A stretch of 64,000 nt of DNA. Origin: Coenobita brevimanus. Its lineage: Eukaryota > Arthropoda > Malacostraca > Decapoda > Coenobitidae. The DNA lies in contig CM064715.1 of NCBI GenBank assembly GCA_032717465.1, positions 39,282,659 through 39,346,658 on the forward strand. Reading direction: 5' to 3'. How positions within the stretch are numbered: position 1 is the stretch's first letter; each line of letters begins with the position of its first letter. A program made the translations under genes and the position numbers. Below the pieces are notes generated by a model. That model was not told the origin of the DNA. It saw only the letters and a program-made list of their open reading frames with translations, and made no database searches. Positions 63,550 through 64,000 of this stretch are shown here, piece after piece.

Positions 63550-64000
63550 TTAAATGAACGACATATACATTCATTCACCATTCAGACCCCCGAAGCCTGG
63601 CTCCATCTGACAGGTACACCTGTCCACTACTATCAGACAAAGCCATTCCAACGACTGTCAAGTTAAAGGGGGGTGCAAAGCCCTTCTCATACACTCCTCT
63701 AGACAAAATCTAGCCTTCCAGCTCGATTTCTTGTAAGTTCCCTGGCATCCCCAGGATCCATACATCTTTTTCCCATACTCATTTACCATATCCATCTACC
63801 TTCATCTATGCCAACCAAGTCTCCTCCCACCTTCATAACTCACTCAGATATACCCCTTTTCACCACTCTATTCACATCCATCCTCTCCACATGACCATAC
63901 CATTTAGACACATTCTCTTCTGCCTTGGCGTCCACAGGCTTCCTTACTCCACACCTTTCACGAATCACATTATTCTTTACTCTATCCACCTTCCACACTC
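63550..64000 (-). mobile_element. LINE C-terminal fragment, degraded, running off the window
   Basis: The minus strand from 64000 reads VWKVDRVKNNVIRERCGV, then EENVSKWYGHVERMDVNRVV, KRGISE and a stop. This corresponds to the CGV...LRWFGHVERM region of the RTE-like copies at 19946 and 46528 but is from a different subfamily (R.K.N.IRERCGV). The rest down to about 63550 is decayed 3' sequence. The 5' part lies outside the window. Confidence 0.7.

Overview
The window is animal nuclear DNA, most likely from an arthropod and probably a decapod crustacean. The inference rests on very dense, very long dinucleotide microsatellites ((CA)n, (GA)n, (TA)n), RTE-like LINE fragments of a kind I associate with crab and shrimp genomes, and TTAGG/TTAGGT-type repeats. 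No host protein-coding gene can be supported. Almost every open frame is a translation of a simple repeat or minisatellite. The real coding traces are reverse-transcriptase and LINE C-terminal fragments.

Layout. 1-2.24 kb holds degenerate minisatellites. 2.48-3.13 kb is a minus-strand LINE 3' end. 3.24-4.9 kb carries two ~150-bp tandem arrays, the second with (GT)n/(CT)n blocks grown inside it. 5.1-14 kb is mostly unique AT-rich DNA with short dispersed repeats, SSRs, G-rich minisatellites and a small GC-rich patch with a perfect CRE (11.66-11.87 kb). 14.4-20.7 kb is a nested transposon complex. A decayed minus-strand LINE (CR1/jockey-like RT) is split by a young non-autonomous LTR retrotransposon whose 5' LTR is partly inverted, and a long (TA)n sits in frame inside the RT. 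The same LINE abuts a broken plus-strand RTE-like LINE. 23-32.3 kb is dominated by purine/pyrimidine-asymmetric minisatellites. 32.5-48 kb is unique sequence with a SINE carrying a probable TSD, SINE-like repeats, two more RTE-like LINE 3' fragments and a 120-160-bp tandem array (41.5-42.3 kb). 48.9-52.7 kb is a 3.8-kb purine tract running into a perfect 686-bp (CA)n. 55.8-57.2 kb has a ~290-bp satellite. 59.86-62.63 kb contains three successive long inverted repeats, the last built from tRNA-Glu-like modules. The right edge is another LINE C-terminal fragment.

There are no operons or pathways; the story is insertion and repeat growth. The most interesting observations are: (1) a short bipartite motif recurring more than 20 times on both strands, apparently an undescribed dispersed element; (2) the LTR element with the inverted 5' LTR; (3) microsatellite growth at the RT IYIND codons; (4) the palindrome zone at 59.9-62.6 kb; (5) two copies of a repeat that resembles one I recall from many animal phyla.
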